DNA from: Croceibacterium_B sp035470785
Lineage (GTDB): Bacteria; Pseudomonadota; Alphaproteobacteria; Sphingomonadales; Sphingomonadaceae
Direction of reading: 5' to 3'
Length of the DNA stretch: 64,000 nt
NCBI GenBank assembly: GCA_035470785.1
Contig: DATIQN010000024.1
Span: 1 to 64,000 of the forward strand
In this document: piece by piece, positions 43,021 through 53,001 of the stretch
How positions within the stretch are numbered: position 1 is the first letter of the stretch
How the letters are laid out: each line of letters begins with the position of its first letter
Program-made: the position numbers and the translations under genes
Notes under the pieces: generated by a model
The model's input: only the letters and a program-made list of their open reading frames with translations
Database searches by the model: none
What the model was told of the DNA's origin: nothing

Positions 43021-43932
43021 GTGAGCACTACAAAAGCACTGAGCGTGCCGGCGCTGGGCGGAGAGCAAAGCCTCAACCGCTATCTCGCCGAAATCAAGAA
43101 ATTCCCCGTGCTGACGGCCGAGCAGGAATACATGCTCGCCAAGCGCTATGCCGAGCATGAGGATCCGGAAGCTGCCGCGCAGCTGGTGACGAGCCACCTG
43201 CGGCTCGTGGCGAAGATCGCCATGGGCTATCGCGGCTACGGCCTGCCCGTCTCCGACCTGATCTCCGAAGGTAACGTCGGGCTGATGCAGGGCGTCAAGA
43301 AGTTCGAGCCCGATCGCGGCTTCCGCCTCGCGACTTACGCGATGTGGTGGATCAAGGCCTCGATCCAGGAATTCATCCTGCGCACCTGGTCGCTCGTCAA
43401 GATGGGCACTACCGCGCACCAGAAGAAGCTGTTCTTCAACCTGCGGCGGATGAAGAAGAACCTCGAGGCCTACGAGGACACCGATCTGCATCCGGACGAC
43501 GTCAAGAAGATCGCCACCGATCTCGGCGTGCCCGAGCAGGAAGTGATCAACATGAACCGGCGGATGCTGATGGGCGGCGATGCCTCGCTCAACGTCAGCA
43601 TGCGCGCAGACGAGGAAGGCAGCGGCCAGTGGCAGGACTGGCTCGCCGACGAGCGCCCGCTGCAGGACAGCGTGGTCGCCGACGCCGAAGAGGCCGAAGT
43701 GCGCCACTCGATGCTGACCGAAGCGATGGACAGCCTCAACGAGCGTGAGAAGCACATCCTCACCGAACGCCGGCTGACCGACAACCCGCAGACGCTCGAG
43801 GAATTGAGCCAGCAGTACGACGTCAGCCGCGAGCGCATCCGCCAGATCGAGGTGCGCGCGTTCGAGAAGCTGCAGAAGGCAATGCAGCGCATCGCTACCG
43901 AGCGGCTGCTGCCGGTTCCCGCCGCGGGCTAA
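43021..43932 (+). CDS. rpoH: RNA polymerase sigma factor sigma-32
   Basis: A 303-residue heat-shock sigma factor starting at GTG. Region 2 has NRYLAEIKKFPVLTAEQEYMLAKRY and RLVAKIAMGYRGYGLP. The RpoH box QKKLFFNLRRMKK is present, and region 4 reads LNEREKHILTERRLTDNPQTLEELSQQYDVSRERIRQIEVRAFEKL. It directs transcription of chaperone and protease genes such as clpP and clpX, which lie 4-6 kb downstream. The 117-bp leader has no clear Shine-Dalgarno sequence but contains a hairpin. Confidence 0.97.
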   Translation: MSTTKALSVPALGGEQSLNRYLAEIKKFPVLTAEQEYMLAKRYAEHEDPEAAAQLVTSHLRLVAKIAMGYRGYGLPVSDLISEGNVGLMQGVKKFEPDRGFRLATYAMWWIKASIQEFILRTWSLVKMGTTAHQKKLFFNLRRMKKNLEAYEDTDLHPDDVKKIATDLGVPEQEVINMNRRMLMGGDASLNVSMRADEEGSGQWQDWLADERPLQDSVVADAEEAEVRHSMLTEAMDSLNEREKHILTERRLTDNPQTLEELSQQYDVSRERIRQIEVRAFEKLQKAMQRIATERLLPVPAAG

Positions 43933-43935
43933 AGC

Positions 43936-44721
43936 TCAGCGAAAGCGCTCGGCAAAGCCGATCATCAGCGCGGTATCGGGCGCGCCGGCCGAGAGGCCAG
44001 CGTCGGCTTCCACATCGAGCTGCAGCCGGGGCGTCGCTTGCCAGGCCAGCGAGGCGGCAAGCCGCGCGTCGAGCGAGCGGCCTGCCGGGTCCGCGTCTTC
44101 GAACGCGGCCAGCTCGCCGGCCACGCTGACAGTCGCCGCAAGGGCGTGCGACAGGCCGAGGACCCCGCCGTAGGCGAGGTGTCGGCCACCGCCGCCAGCG
44201 TCGGCAGCAAGATCGATCTCCGGCGTCAGGGCAAACTGGAAGCCCGCTGGCAGGTCCACGCTGGCGGGAAGGAGCACGCCCGCGCTCCAGTGGCCCGGAT
44301 GATCCGCCGGCGCGCTGACGAACGTCTCGATTGCGACGGGCCCGTTGGGGCCGGCAATTCCTTGCCGAACCGCCACCAGCGCGTCGCCGACATTGGAACT
44401 GTGCACGACCACGCCAGTCGCGCGGTTACGCACGCGGTCATGGGTGAAGCTCGTCAGGCCGAACTGCACCTCGGCGCCCTGGCTGACGCCGACGCGCAGC
44501 AGCAGGTCGCCGAATGTGGTGCTGTCGTCGGTGCTCGCCGCATCGGCCGAATGGTCCCACTCGGCCACGCCGGTCTCGATCATCGCCGAGCCGGGCGCAA
44601 GCGTGCACGGCGGCGTGCCGAGGCCCGGCCGGTTGGCGCAGAAGTCGCGCTCCTGCGCGAGCGCAGGGGTCGCGAGGAGAGCACAGAGCACGCAACAAAG
44701 CCGGCGAACCGATCCACCCAT
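43936..44721 (-). CDS. Outer-membrane transporter-like beta-barrel protein
   Basis: A 261-residue exported protein. The signal peptide ends ALLATPALA. The mature part begins QERDFCANRPGLGTPPCTLAPGS, with two cysteines that may pair, then alternating amphipathic strands (VAEWDHSAD, LLLRVGVSQGAEVQFGLTSFTH) and a C-terminal F-A-E-R-F-R. It resembles the phenol-degradation/MetA-like 'transporter' barrels. The substrate is unknown. It is convergent with rpoH, three bases apart. Confidence 0.75.
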   Translation of the reverse strand: MGGSVRRLCCVLCALLATPALAQERDFCANRPGLGTPPCTLAPGSAMIETGVAEWDHSADAASTDDSTTFGDLLLRVGVSQGAEVQFGLTSFTHDRVRNRATGVVVHSSNVGDALVAVRQGIAGPNGPVAIETFVSAPADHPGHWSAGVLLPASVDLPAGFQFALTPEIDLAADAGGGGRHLAYGGVLGLSHALAATVSVAGELAAFEDADPAGRSLDARLAASLAWQATPRLQLDVEADAGLSAGAPDTALMIGFAERFR

Positions 44722-44813
44722 CGGCGTTTGCTAGCCTAGCACCAGCCTCGCATCACGCGGTTTTTCGCGGCGCCCCTTGTCCTTGCTGTGAAGGTCGCTA
44801 ACCTTCTTCTCCG

Positions 44814-46064
44814 ATGACCACGGCGCATATCGAGGCCGGCCCCGCCGTGGACCAGGCGCACGACAGCCAGGGCGTCGTCCGCTTCCCCATCGTCTTCATG
44901 CCTCTGTTCGCGCCGTTCGGCATTTCCAGCGGTTATGTCAGCGTAACGCTCGGCTTCCTGCTTTCCCGCGCGGGCGTGCCGACGGCGATCATCGGCGCTT
45001 TGATCGCGCTCTCGGTCTGGCCACAGACCTGGAAGATACTGTGGGCGCCGGTGGTCGACACGGTCGGCAATCCGAAGCTGTGGTACGGCGTCGGCACGAC
45101 GCTGGTCGGCGGCACCATCCTGCTGATGAGTGTGCTGCCGATGACCCGCGCAGAGGTCCCGCTGTTCAGCACGCTGATCATCGTCTCCTCGATCGCCTCG
45201 ACGCTTGTCAGCATGTCGACCGAAATCTTCATGGCCAACCAGACCCCGCCCGAACTGCGCGGCCGGGCCAGCGGCTGGTCGCAGGCAGGCAACCTTGGCG
45301 GGGCCGGAATAGGCGGTGGACTCGGGCTCCTGCTGGCCGAGCATGTCGGCCATGCGTGGGTCTCGGGCGCAGTCCTGGCGCTGATGTGCTTCGTCTGCTG
45401 GGCGGGTGTGCTCTTCCTGCCGCGGCTCGATCGCACGGCCAAGGCGCCAAGCTACTTGCGCGAATTGCTGAACGTGGCGCTTGACGTTTGGTCGGTGGCG
45501 AAATCGCGGTTGGGCTACTTGGCGCTTGTCATCATGGTGCTGCCGATCGCCTCGGGGGCAGTGCCGTGGTCGGCTGTCGCGAAGGAATGGCACGCCGGTG
45601 GCGATCTTGTCGCACTCGTCAACGGCGTCGCCGGCGGCCTTGCCTCGATGGTCGGCGCCATGCTCGCTGGCTGGGTCTGCGACCGGATGGATGTAAAGCG
45701 CGCCTATTGCTTGTTCGGCATCCTCGTCGGTCTGGCAGCCGTGGCCATGATCGCCCTGCCCCGTACTCCAACCGTCTTCACGGCGTTCGTGCTGCTTTAT
45801 TCGGCGATGGTCGGGATGGGCTACGCCGGTTACGCGGCGATCGTGCTCGAGGCGATCGGCAAGAAGTCGCCTGCCACTAACTGGAACCTGATGGCCGCCC
45901 TGTCGAACATCCCCATCGCGGTGATGAGCACGTTCGACGGCTGGGTGCACGACAAGTACGGCACCAACGCGATGCTGCTCGGTGAGCTGGTGCTGCCGGC
46001 GATCGCTATCCTCGGCTTCGGCGTGCTGGTTCTGGTAACCCGCCCGCGTGCGCAAGCGGCCTGA
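44814..46064 (+). CDS. MFS transporter, AmpG-like
   Basis: A 416-residue membrane protein with about 12 helices. The pattern PQTWKILWAPVVDTVG and NQTPPELRGRASGWSQAGNLGGAGIGGG matches AmpG/Fsr-like MFS members, which carry muropeptides, sugars or drugs. The muropeptide permease role is possible because mtgA follows 43 bases later on the same strand and an amidase lies 4 kb upstream, but no direct proof is seen. Confidence 0.82.
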   Translation: MTTAHIEAGPAVDQAHDSQGVVRFPIVFMPLFAPFGISSGYVSVTLGFLLSRAGVPTAIIGALIALSVWPQTWKILWAPVVDTVGNPKLWYGVGTTLVGGTILLMSVLPMTRAEVPLFSTLIIVSSIASTLVSMSTEIFMANQTPPELRGRASGWSQAGNLGGAGIGGGLGLLLAEHVGHAWVSGAVLALMCFVCWAGVLFLPRLDRTAKAPSYLRELLNVALDVWSVAKSRLGYLALVIMVLPIASGAVPWSAVAKEWHAGGDLVALVNGVAGGLASMVGAMLAGWVCDRMDVKRAYCLFGILVGLAAVAMIALPRTPTVFTAFVLLYSAMVGMGYAGYAAIVLEAIGKKSPATNWNLMAALSNIPIAVMSTFDGWVHDKYGTNAMLLGELVLPAIAILGFGVLVLVTRPRAQAA

Positions 46065-46107
46065 TCCGCGCGTTGCGCCGCGAGGTTCGTCGCGATAGTT
46101 CGCCGAC

Positions 46108-46779
46108 ATGATCCGACTGATGCGCTACCTGATCCTGGCCGTCGTGGCGTTCATGGCGATCAGCATCTTCCTCGTGATCGCCTATCGCGTGGTGCCGGTG
46201 CCGGTGACCGCGACGATGCTGCTCGACGAGCATGGGATCACCAAGGACTGGACGCCGCTCAGCCGTATCGACCGCAACATGGTCGATGCCGCGATCGCTG
46301 CCGAGGACGGCAAATTCTGCCAGCACAACGGCTTCGACAAGACCGCGATCGAAAAAGCCATCGAGCGCAACGCCAAGGGCGGGCACGTGATCCGCGGCGG
46401 CTCGACGATCAGCCAGCAGACCGCCAAGAACGTGTTTCTGTGGCAAAGCGGCGGTTATCTCCGCAAGGGGGTCGAGGCGTGGTTCACGCTGCTGATCGAG
46501 AACATCTGGGGCAAGCGGCGGATCATGGAGGTCTATCTCAACGTCGCCGAGACGGGGCTCGGCACTTATGGTGCCCAGGCCGGCGCGGAACGATACTATC
46601 ATCATTCGGCCGCCCGTCTAACGGCGATCGAGGCGGCGCGGATCGCTGCCGTCCTGCCCCAGCCCAAGGAGCGGCCGGTGGTCGACCCGGCCGGCTTCAC
46701 TCGGCGCTATGGCAACACGATCGCGACACGGATCGGCATCGTACGGCGTGACGGGCTCGACGCCTGCGTCTATCGCTGA
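46108..46779 (+). CDS. mtgA: Monofunctional peptidoglycan glycosyltransferase
   Basis: A 223-residue GT51 enzyme that polymerises lipid II glycan strands. One N-terminal helix (about 6-26) anchors it. AAEDGKFCQHNGFD carries the catalytic E66, followed by RGGSTISQQTAKNVFLW, KRRIMEVYLNVAETGLGTYGAQAGAERYY and AARIAAVLPQPKERP. No transpeptidase domain is present, as expected for MtgA. The CDF gene follows four bases after its stop. Confidence 0.95.
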   Translation: MIRLMRYLILAVVAFMAISIFLVIAYRVVPVPVTATMLLDEHGITKDWTPLSRIDRNMVDAAIAAEDGKFCQHNGFDKTAIEKAIERNAKGGHVIRGGSTISQQTAKNVFLWQSGGYLRKGVEAWFTLLIENIWGKRRIMEVYLNVAETGLGTYGAQAGAERYYHHSAARLTAIEAARIAAVLPQPKERPVVDPAGFTRRYGNTIATRIGIVRRDGLDACVYR

Positions 46780-46783
46780 CCGC

Positions 46784-47689
46784 GTGACCGGGCATCATCA
46801 TTCGCATCACGACATGCGGCCTTCCGCCGACTTCGGCGACGCGTTCGCGATCGGCGTGCTGCTCAACTCGGCCTTCGTGCTGATCGAGGCCGGGTTCGGG
46901 CTATGGTCGGGCTCGATGGCGCTGCTCGCCGATGCCGGGCACAACCTGTCCGACGTGCTCGGATTGCTGATCGCCTGGGGCGCCGCGGCGATGACCACGC
47001 GGCCGGCCAATTCGCGCTTCACTTACGGCTACAAGGCCAGTTCGATGCTCGCCGCGCTGGCCAACGCAGGGCTGTTACTTATCGCGACCGGCGCGATCCT
47101 GTTCGAAACGATCGACCGGCTACTCAATCCCGAACCTGTTCAGGGTTTGACGATGATCGTCGTCGCGACGGTGGGGATCGGCATCAACGCCCTCACCGCC
47201 CTGCTGTTTGCCAGGGGCCGTAAGCATGACATCAATATCCGCGCCGCCTTCGTCCACATGGCCGCCGATGCGCTGGTAAGCGTGGGCGTCGTGGTCGCCG
47301 GCGCGATCATAGTGTGGACCGGCATGACATGGGCCGATCCGCTGACCAGCCTGGTCATAGTTGCGGTCATTGGCTGGGGAACCTGGCGGCTGCTCAGCGA
47401 CAGCGTGAAGATGGCGCTGCTGGCGGTGCCTGATTCGATCCACGAAGGCGAAGTGCGCGCCTATCTCGAAAGGCTGCCTGGGGTGACGGCGGTGCACGAC
47501 CTCCACATCTGGCCGATGAGCACGACCGAGACCGCGCTCACCGCTCACCTCGTAGTGCCCGGTGGCCACCGCGGCGACGCGTTCCTGCACGAGGTGACCC
47601 ACGAGCTAGAACATCGCTTCCACATCGGCCATTCGACCGTGCAGATCGAAACCGGCGCGCACGCCCATCACTGTATCGATTGCGCTTAG
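46784..47689 (+). CDS. Cation diffusion facilitator (CzcD-like) metal exporter
   Basis: A 301-residue exporter starting at GTG. A His-rich N-terminus (TGHHHSHHD) is typical of Zn/Co/Cd carriers. Six helices follow, with LLADAGHNLSDVLGL (H-x3-D in helix 2) and VHMAADALVSVGVVV (H-x3-D in helix 5). The cytoplasmic domain ends VHDLHIWPMSTTETALTAHL and a His/Cys tail (HAHHCIDC). An ATG at 46814 is an alternative start, but it would lose the His-rich stretch. Confidence 0.9.
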   Translation: MTGHHHSHHDMRPSADFGDAFAIGVLLNSAFVLIEAGFGLWSGSMALLADAGHNLSDVLGLLIAWGAAAMTTRPANSRFTYGYKASSMLAALANAGLLLIATGAILFETIDRLLNPEPVQGLTMIVVATVGIGINALTALLFARGRKHDINIRAAFVHMAADALVSVGVVVAGAIIVWTGMTWADPLTSLVIVAVIGWGTWRLLSDSVKMALLAVPDSIHEGEVRAYLERLPGVTAVHDLHIWPMSTTETALTAHLVVPGGHRGDAFLHEVTHELEHRFHIGHSTVQIETGAHAHHCIDCA

Positions 47690-47708
47690 TTAAGCGAAGC
47701 GGCGGCGC

Positions 47709-48974
<1,266 letters not shown>

Positions 48975-49155
48975 TCTTTCATCCTGTTCCCTCGCCGATC
49001 AACGCGAGGGATTCGACCTGGTCAATGTAGACGCAGGGTATACAATATCAATCTGCGTAACCTTAATGCCCACGGCTTGCTCTAGGCTGAAGGCACACGG
49101 TTGCCAAAATGCTACAGTTTGGTGACAACGCCTTAGCGTATGTATGGGTGCCCGA

Positions 49156-49848
49156 TCAATCGGGCGCCCCGCCTGCCGAACCGCTCGTGTCGCCGACTTG
49201 GTCGCTCGGCGGCCGGCTCTCGAACACCTTGTCGACAATACCGAATTTCATCGCCTCGTCGGCTTCGAGGAAGGTGTCGCGGTCGAGCGCCTTCTCGATG
49301 TCGGTCAGCGATTTGCCGGTGTACTTGACGTAAAGCTCGTTCATCCGCGCCCGGATGCGGAGGATTTCCTTGGCCTGGATCTCGATGTCCGAGGCCATTC
49401 CGCGCGCGCCGCCCGAAGGCTGGTGAACCATGATCCGCGAGTTCGGCAGCGCAATGCGCATGCCCGGCTCACCCGCGGCGAGCAGGAAGCTGCCCATCGA
49501 GGCGGCCTGCCCGACACAGACGGTCGAAACGCGCGGCTTGATGTATTGCATGGTGTCGTGGATCGCCATTCCGGCGGTGATCACCCCGCCGGGCGAATTG
49601 ATATACATTGAGATGTCGCGCGAATTCTCGCTCTCAAGATAGAGCAGCTGGGCGACGATCAGCGAGGCCATACCGTCCTCGACCGGCCCGGTGACGAACA
49701 CGATGCGCTCGCGCAGCAGGCGGCTGAAGATGTCGAAGCTGCGCTCGCCGCGGCTGGTACTCTCGACGACGACGGGGACCAACTGGCCTGTCACCGGATC
49801 CATGCTGAACTTGCCTTGCGCGTTGTCGGTGCCGAACAGGTCGATCAT
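49156..49848 (-). CDS. clpP: ClpP protease proteolytic subunit
   Basis: A 230-residue serine protease. The catalytic triad is S117 (GQAASMGSFLL), H142 (MVHQPSGG) and D191 (DRDTFLEADEA). YINSPGGVITAGMAIHDTMQ is the typical beta-strand and helix. The ATG at 49848 is chosen because GAGG precedes it. The N-terminus (MIDLFGTDNAQGKFS) is about 15 residues longer than in E. coli and may be a propeptide. It is divergent from a TonB receptor gene. Confidence 0.96.
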   Translation of the reverse strand: MIDLFGTDNAQGKFSMDPVTGQLVPVVVESTSRGERSFDIFSRLLRERIVFVTGPVEDGMASLIVAQLLYLESENSRDISMYINSPGGVITAGMAIHDTMQYIKPRVSTVCVGQAASMGSFLLAAGEPGMRIALPNSRIMVHQPSGGARGMASDIEIQAKEILRIRARMNELYVKYTGKSLTDIEKALDRDTFLEADEAMKFGIVDKVFESRPPSDQVGDTSGSAGGAPD

Positions 49849-50005
49849 AAAACCTCATTGTATGGAAGTGCGGGGCCTATGTCGCGCCTTGGCCCGCGAT
49901 GTTCAAGGGGCTTGGGCGTGGATGCCCCGTTGCTGTTCATCGTCTGCGGTTCGCCATCGGTCGAACGCACATGTTACATTTGTAGCGCGGACGTACCAAG
50001 CGCTT

Positions 50006-52120
50006 ATGAAAACACACGTCATCGCGGCGCTCCTGGCCGGTTCTGCCCTGCTCTTGGCTCCTGTTGCGGCATTCGCCCAGGACAGTTCTCCGGCGCCCGC
50101 GCCTGCACCGGCTCCCCCGCCGACGGCTTCGATCGACATTCCTCATGCCAGCCCAGAAGGCCATCTGATCTTCACCCCGGCGGACTTCGCGAGATATTCG
50201 CCGAAGAACGCGCTCGACATGCTCAATCAGGTCCCCGGGTTTTCGATCAGCGGCGGTGACCAGAACCGCGGCCTCGGCGAGGCCAGCGTTAACGTGCTGA
50301 TCAACGGCGAACGGTTGGAGCTGAAGTCTGAAACCATCACCAGCCGGCTGCAGAAGATTTCGGCCGACAGGGTCGAGCGGATCGAGATCGTCGACGGTGC
50401 CTCGCTCAAGATTCCGGGGCTTTCCGGCCAGGTGGCAAACATTGTCACCAAGAAGGGCGGCCTCTCGGGCCAGTACGAATGGGATACCCGCTTCCGCCCG
50501 GGCTACGTCAAGCCCGAGTGGTTCGGCGGGAACGTCTCGCTCAGCGGCTCGACCAAAACGCTCGACTACACGCTGTCGCTAAGCAACGACAACGGTCGCG
50601 GCTCGATCAAGGGGCCGACCGACATTACCGACGCCAAGGGCGTACTGACCGAGCACCGCGCCATCCACCAGGCCAACATGTTTGACGGCCCGAAGGTCTC
50701 AGGCTCACTCAAGTGGAACGGCCCGGGCACCTCGGTGCTGCACCTCGATGGCTCATACCAGCAGCAGTACTTCGATTCGAACGACATCGAGGATCGCACC
50801 GATCCGGGCGGGGTTGATCGCCATTACGAATACACCCCGCGCGACCGCGATACGAATTACGAAATCGGCGGCGATTACGAGTTCAAGCTCGGGCCCGGGC
50901 GCCTCAAGCTGATCGGCCTCGATCGCTACGATCACGATCGTTACAAGGAAGACGTCGTGCTGACTTATGCCGACGGATCGCCCAACACCGGCGGGAGTTA
51001 CGCCAGCGTCAGCACCAGCCGCGAGCGCGTCGCCCGCGCCGAATACAACTGGAAGATGCTCCGCGGCGACTGGCAAATTTCGGCCGAATCCGCCTTCAAC
51101 AGCTTCGACGGCGCAGCGCATCTCTATGATCTCGACCCGAGCGGGACCTTTGTGGAGGCGCCGTTTCCCGGCGGCACCGGCGGGGTCACCGAGGATCGCT
51201 TCGAGAGCATCCTCACCTATGGCCGGCAGCTCACCAGGAACCTCTCCCTGCAGATCGGTGGCGGCGTCGAGTACTCGAAGATCGCGCAGACCGGATCGAT
51301 GGGCCTCACGCGCACATTCTGGCGCCCGAAAGGCTCGGCAAGCTTGTCATGGACGCCGCAGAAGAGCCTCAACCTGTCGCTCAAGTTCGCCCGCGTGGTC
51401 GGCCAGTTGTCGTTCGCCGACTTCCTAGCGCATGCCGACCTCAACCAGGGCAACGGCAGCTCGGGGAACGTCAATCTCGTCCCGCCGCAAAGCTGGGAGC
51501 TCAACTTCGAAGCCAAGCGCGACCTCGGCAAATGGGGCACGACCACGCTCAAGCTCTACGGCAAGTGGTACCAGGACTATATCGACTACATCCCGCTGCC
51601 CGGGCGGGTCGAATCGCGCGGCAACATCCACAGGGCGACGATGTACGGCACCGAGTGGGTGAGCACGTTCGACTTCGATCCGCTGGGCTGGAAAGGCGCC
51701 AAGATCGACGCCGACCTGATCTGGGAAACGTCGAGCCTGAAGGATCCGCTGACCGGCATTGCCCGCAAGTTCAGCAACGAAACCGACCGCGTGGCCAACG
51801 TCACGCTGCGCGACGACCTCCCGAACACCCACTGGGCGTGGGGCGCCGGCGTGCAGTACAACCACGTGCAGCCGTATTACCGCCTGTTCGAAGTCGGCAT
51901 CAACTATGAAGGCCCGGCCTATACTTTCGTGTTCATCGAGAACAAGGACGTGTTCGGGCTCGATATTCGCGGCCAGATCTTCAACCCCACGGGCGGCCGG
52001 CACTACTTCCGCCGGACGGTGTTCGACGACTTCCGCGACACCGGGACGGTGCTGTTCCACGAGAACGGCAACCAGTCGGTCGGCTGGATCTACAGCCTGT
52101 CAGTCAAGGGCAAGTTCTAG
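50006..52120 (+). CDS. TonB-dependent receptor
   Basis: A 704-residue outer-membrane receptor. The signal peptide is MKTHVIAALLAGSALLLAPVAAFAQ, followed by a Pro/Ala-rich linker. The plug (about 45-165) has NALDMLNQVPGFSISGGDQNRGLGEASVNVLINGERL and VERIEIVDGASLKIPGLSGQVANIVTKKGG. The barrel ends VGWIYSLSVKGKF with a terminal Phe. The substrate is unknown. It is divergent from clpP over 157 bp. Confidence 0.9.
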   Translation: MKTHVIAALLAGSALLLAPVAAFAQDSSPAPAPAPAPPPTASIDIPHASPEGHLIFTPADFARYSPKNALDMLNQVPGFSISGGDQNRGLGEASVNVLINGERLELKSETITSRLQKISADRVERIEIVDGASLKIPGLSGQVANIVTKKGGLSGQYEWDTRFRPGYVKPEWFGGNVSLSGSTKTLDYTLSLSNDNGRGSIKGPTDITDAKGVLTEHRAIHQANMFDGPKVSGSLKWNGPGTSVLHLDGSYQQQYFDSNDIEDRTDPGGVDRHYEYTPRDRDTNYEIGGDYEFKLGPGRLKLIGLDRYDHDRYKEDVVLTYADGSPNTGGSYASVSTSRERVARAEYNWKMLRGDWQISAESAFNSFDGAAHLYDLDPSGTFVEAPFPGGTGGVTEDRFESILTYGRQLTRNLSLQIGGGVEYSKIAQTGSMGLTRTFWRPKGSASLSWTPQKSLNLSLKFARVVGQLSFADFLAHADLNQGNGSSGNVNLVPPQSWELNFEAKRDLGKWGTTTLKLYGKWYQDYIDYIPLPGRVESRGNIHRATMYGTEWVSTFDFDPLGWKGAKIDADLIWETSSLKDPLTGIARKFSNETDRVANVTLRDDLPNTHWAWGAGVQYNHVQPYYRLFEVGINYEGPAYTFVFIENKDVFGLDIRGQIFNPTGGRHYFRRTVFDDFRDTGTVLFHENGNQSVGWIYSLSVKGKF

Positions 52121-52137
52121 CGAGGCCGCGGCGCCAA

Positions 52138-52701
52138 TCAGCCGATCGCGCCGCGCGCGGCGAGCCCGACAACGACTGCCGCGAGCGCGAACAGGCCGCC
52201 TACGCCGAGCTGGATTACCCGCAGCGCCAGCCGTGTGGACCATCCGTCCCCGAGCGCCCAAGCAGCGGTGAGGACCGCACCGCTGCCGAGCGCTCCGCCG
52301 ACGGCCGCCGGCACCGGGCCGCCGGTCGCGACAGCGAGCACAAGGACGAAGAATCGCGCCGCGTCGGTCACCTGGCTCGCGAAGAGGACAACAGCGATGG
52401 CTCCGAGCGAGCGGGTCGGCTCGGCCGGCGCCTTGTCGGCCTTGGCGAACAGCAATTCGAGGCCCGAGACCGCCAGTGCTGCGGCGACGAACATCGCCTT
52501 GCCCGCCGGCGGCATCAGCGGCGCCAGCCACGCCCCGGCCCAGCCTGCCAGCGCCGAAGCGGCGATGGCGGTAATCCACGCGACTATAAGCAATCCCGCG
52601 CTGCCACCCAGTGCGCCGGCCAGCCGCGCGGTAATCCGCGCCGATCGCGCGCCGATCAGCGCCAGCGCGGAAATCAGCAATGCAAGGAACAGCGCGGGCA
52701 T
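52138..52701 (-). CDS. Small membrane protein, TMEM165/GDT1-like
   Basis: A 187-residue hydrophobic protein with about six segments in two similar halves. The central FASQVTDAARFFVLVLA resembles the conserved E-x-G-D-K/R-T helix of UPF0016/GDT1 cation transporters, but the usual Glu and Lys are changed (S-Q-V-T-D-A-A-R). It may be a divergent cation carrier or an unrelated protein. A conserved Arg stretch begins at ARSARITARLAG. It is convergent with the TonB receptor, 17 bp apart. Confidence 0.5.
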   Translation of the reverse strand: MPALFLALLISALALIGARSARITARLAGALGGSAGLLIVAWITAIAASALAGWAGAWLAPLMPPAGKAMFVAAALAVSGLELLFAKADKAPAEPTRSLGAIAVVLFASQVTDAARFFVLVLAVATGGPVPAAVGGALGSGAVLTAAWALGDGWSTRLALRVIQLGVGGLFALAAVVVGLAARGAIG

Positions 52702-52731
52702 GCCCGCCGTGTATCAGGTCTGGCAAGGAAG

Positions 52732-52805
52732 TGGAGCGGGCGAAGGGAATCGAACCCTCGTCGTAAGCTTGGGAAGCTTCTGCTCTGCCATTGAGCTACG
52801 CCCGC
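52732..52805 (-). tRNA. tRNA-Gly (CCC anticodon)
   Basis: On the minus strand the 5' GCGGGCG pairs with CGCCCGC before T and an encoded CCA. The D-arm is GCTCAATGGCAGAGC, the anticodon loop TTCCCAA with CCC at 34-36, and the T-arm GAGGGTTCGATTCCCTT. The sequence is close to E. coli tRNA-Gly(CCC). Length is 74 nt including CCA; no intron or mismatch of note in the acceptor or T stems. Confidence 0.93.
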
Positions 52806-53001
52806 TTGCGCGGTGCCGATTGCCACAGCACTCGGCCCCCGGTCAACCTAAACGGCTGCGCGAACTGCGCGACCAAAATTCGACCCTGTTGAAACCCTAT
52901 CGGATCGCTAGGTTTTACCGGCCCAGTCTGTCTTAGGGCATTGCCATCGCGGGAACAGTCGACGAGAATCCGAACCTTACCGGCAGGATGACGCAAGCCA
53001 G

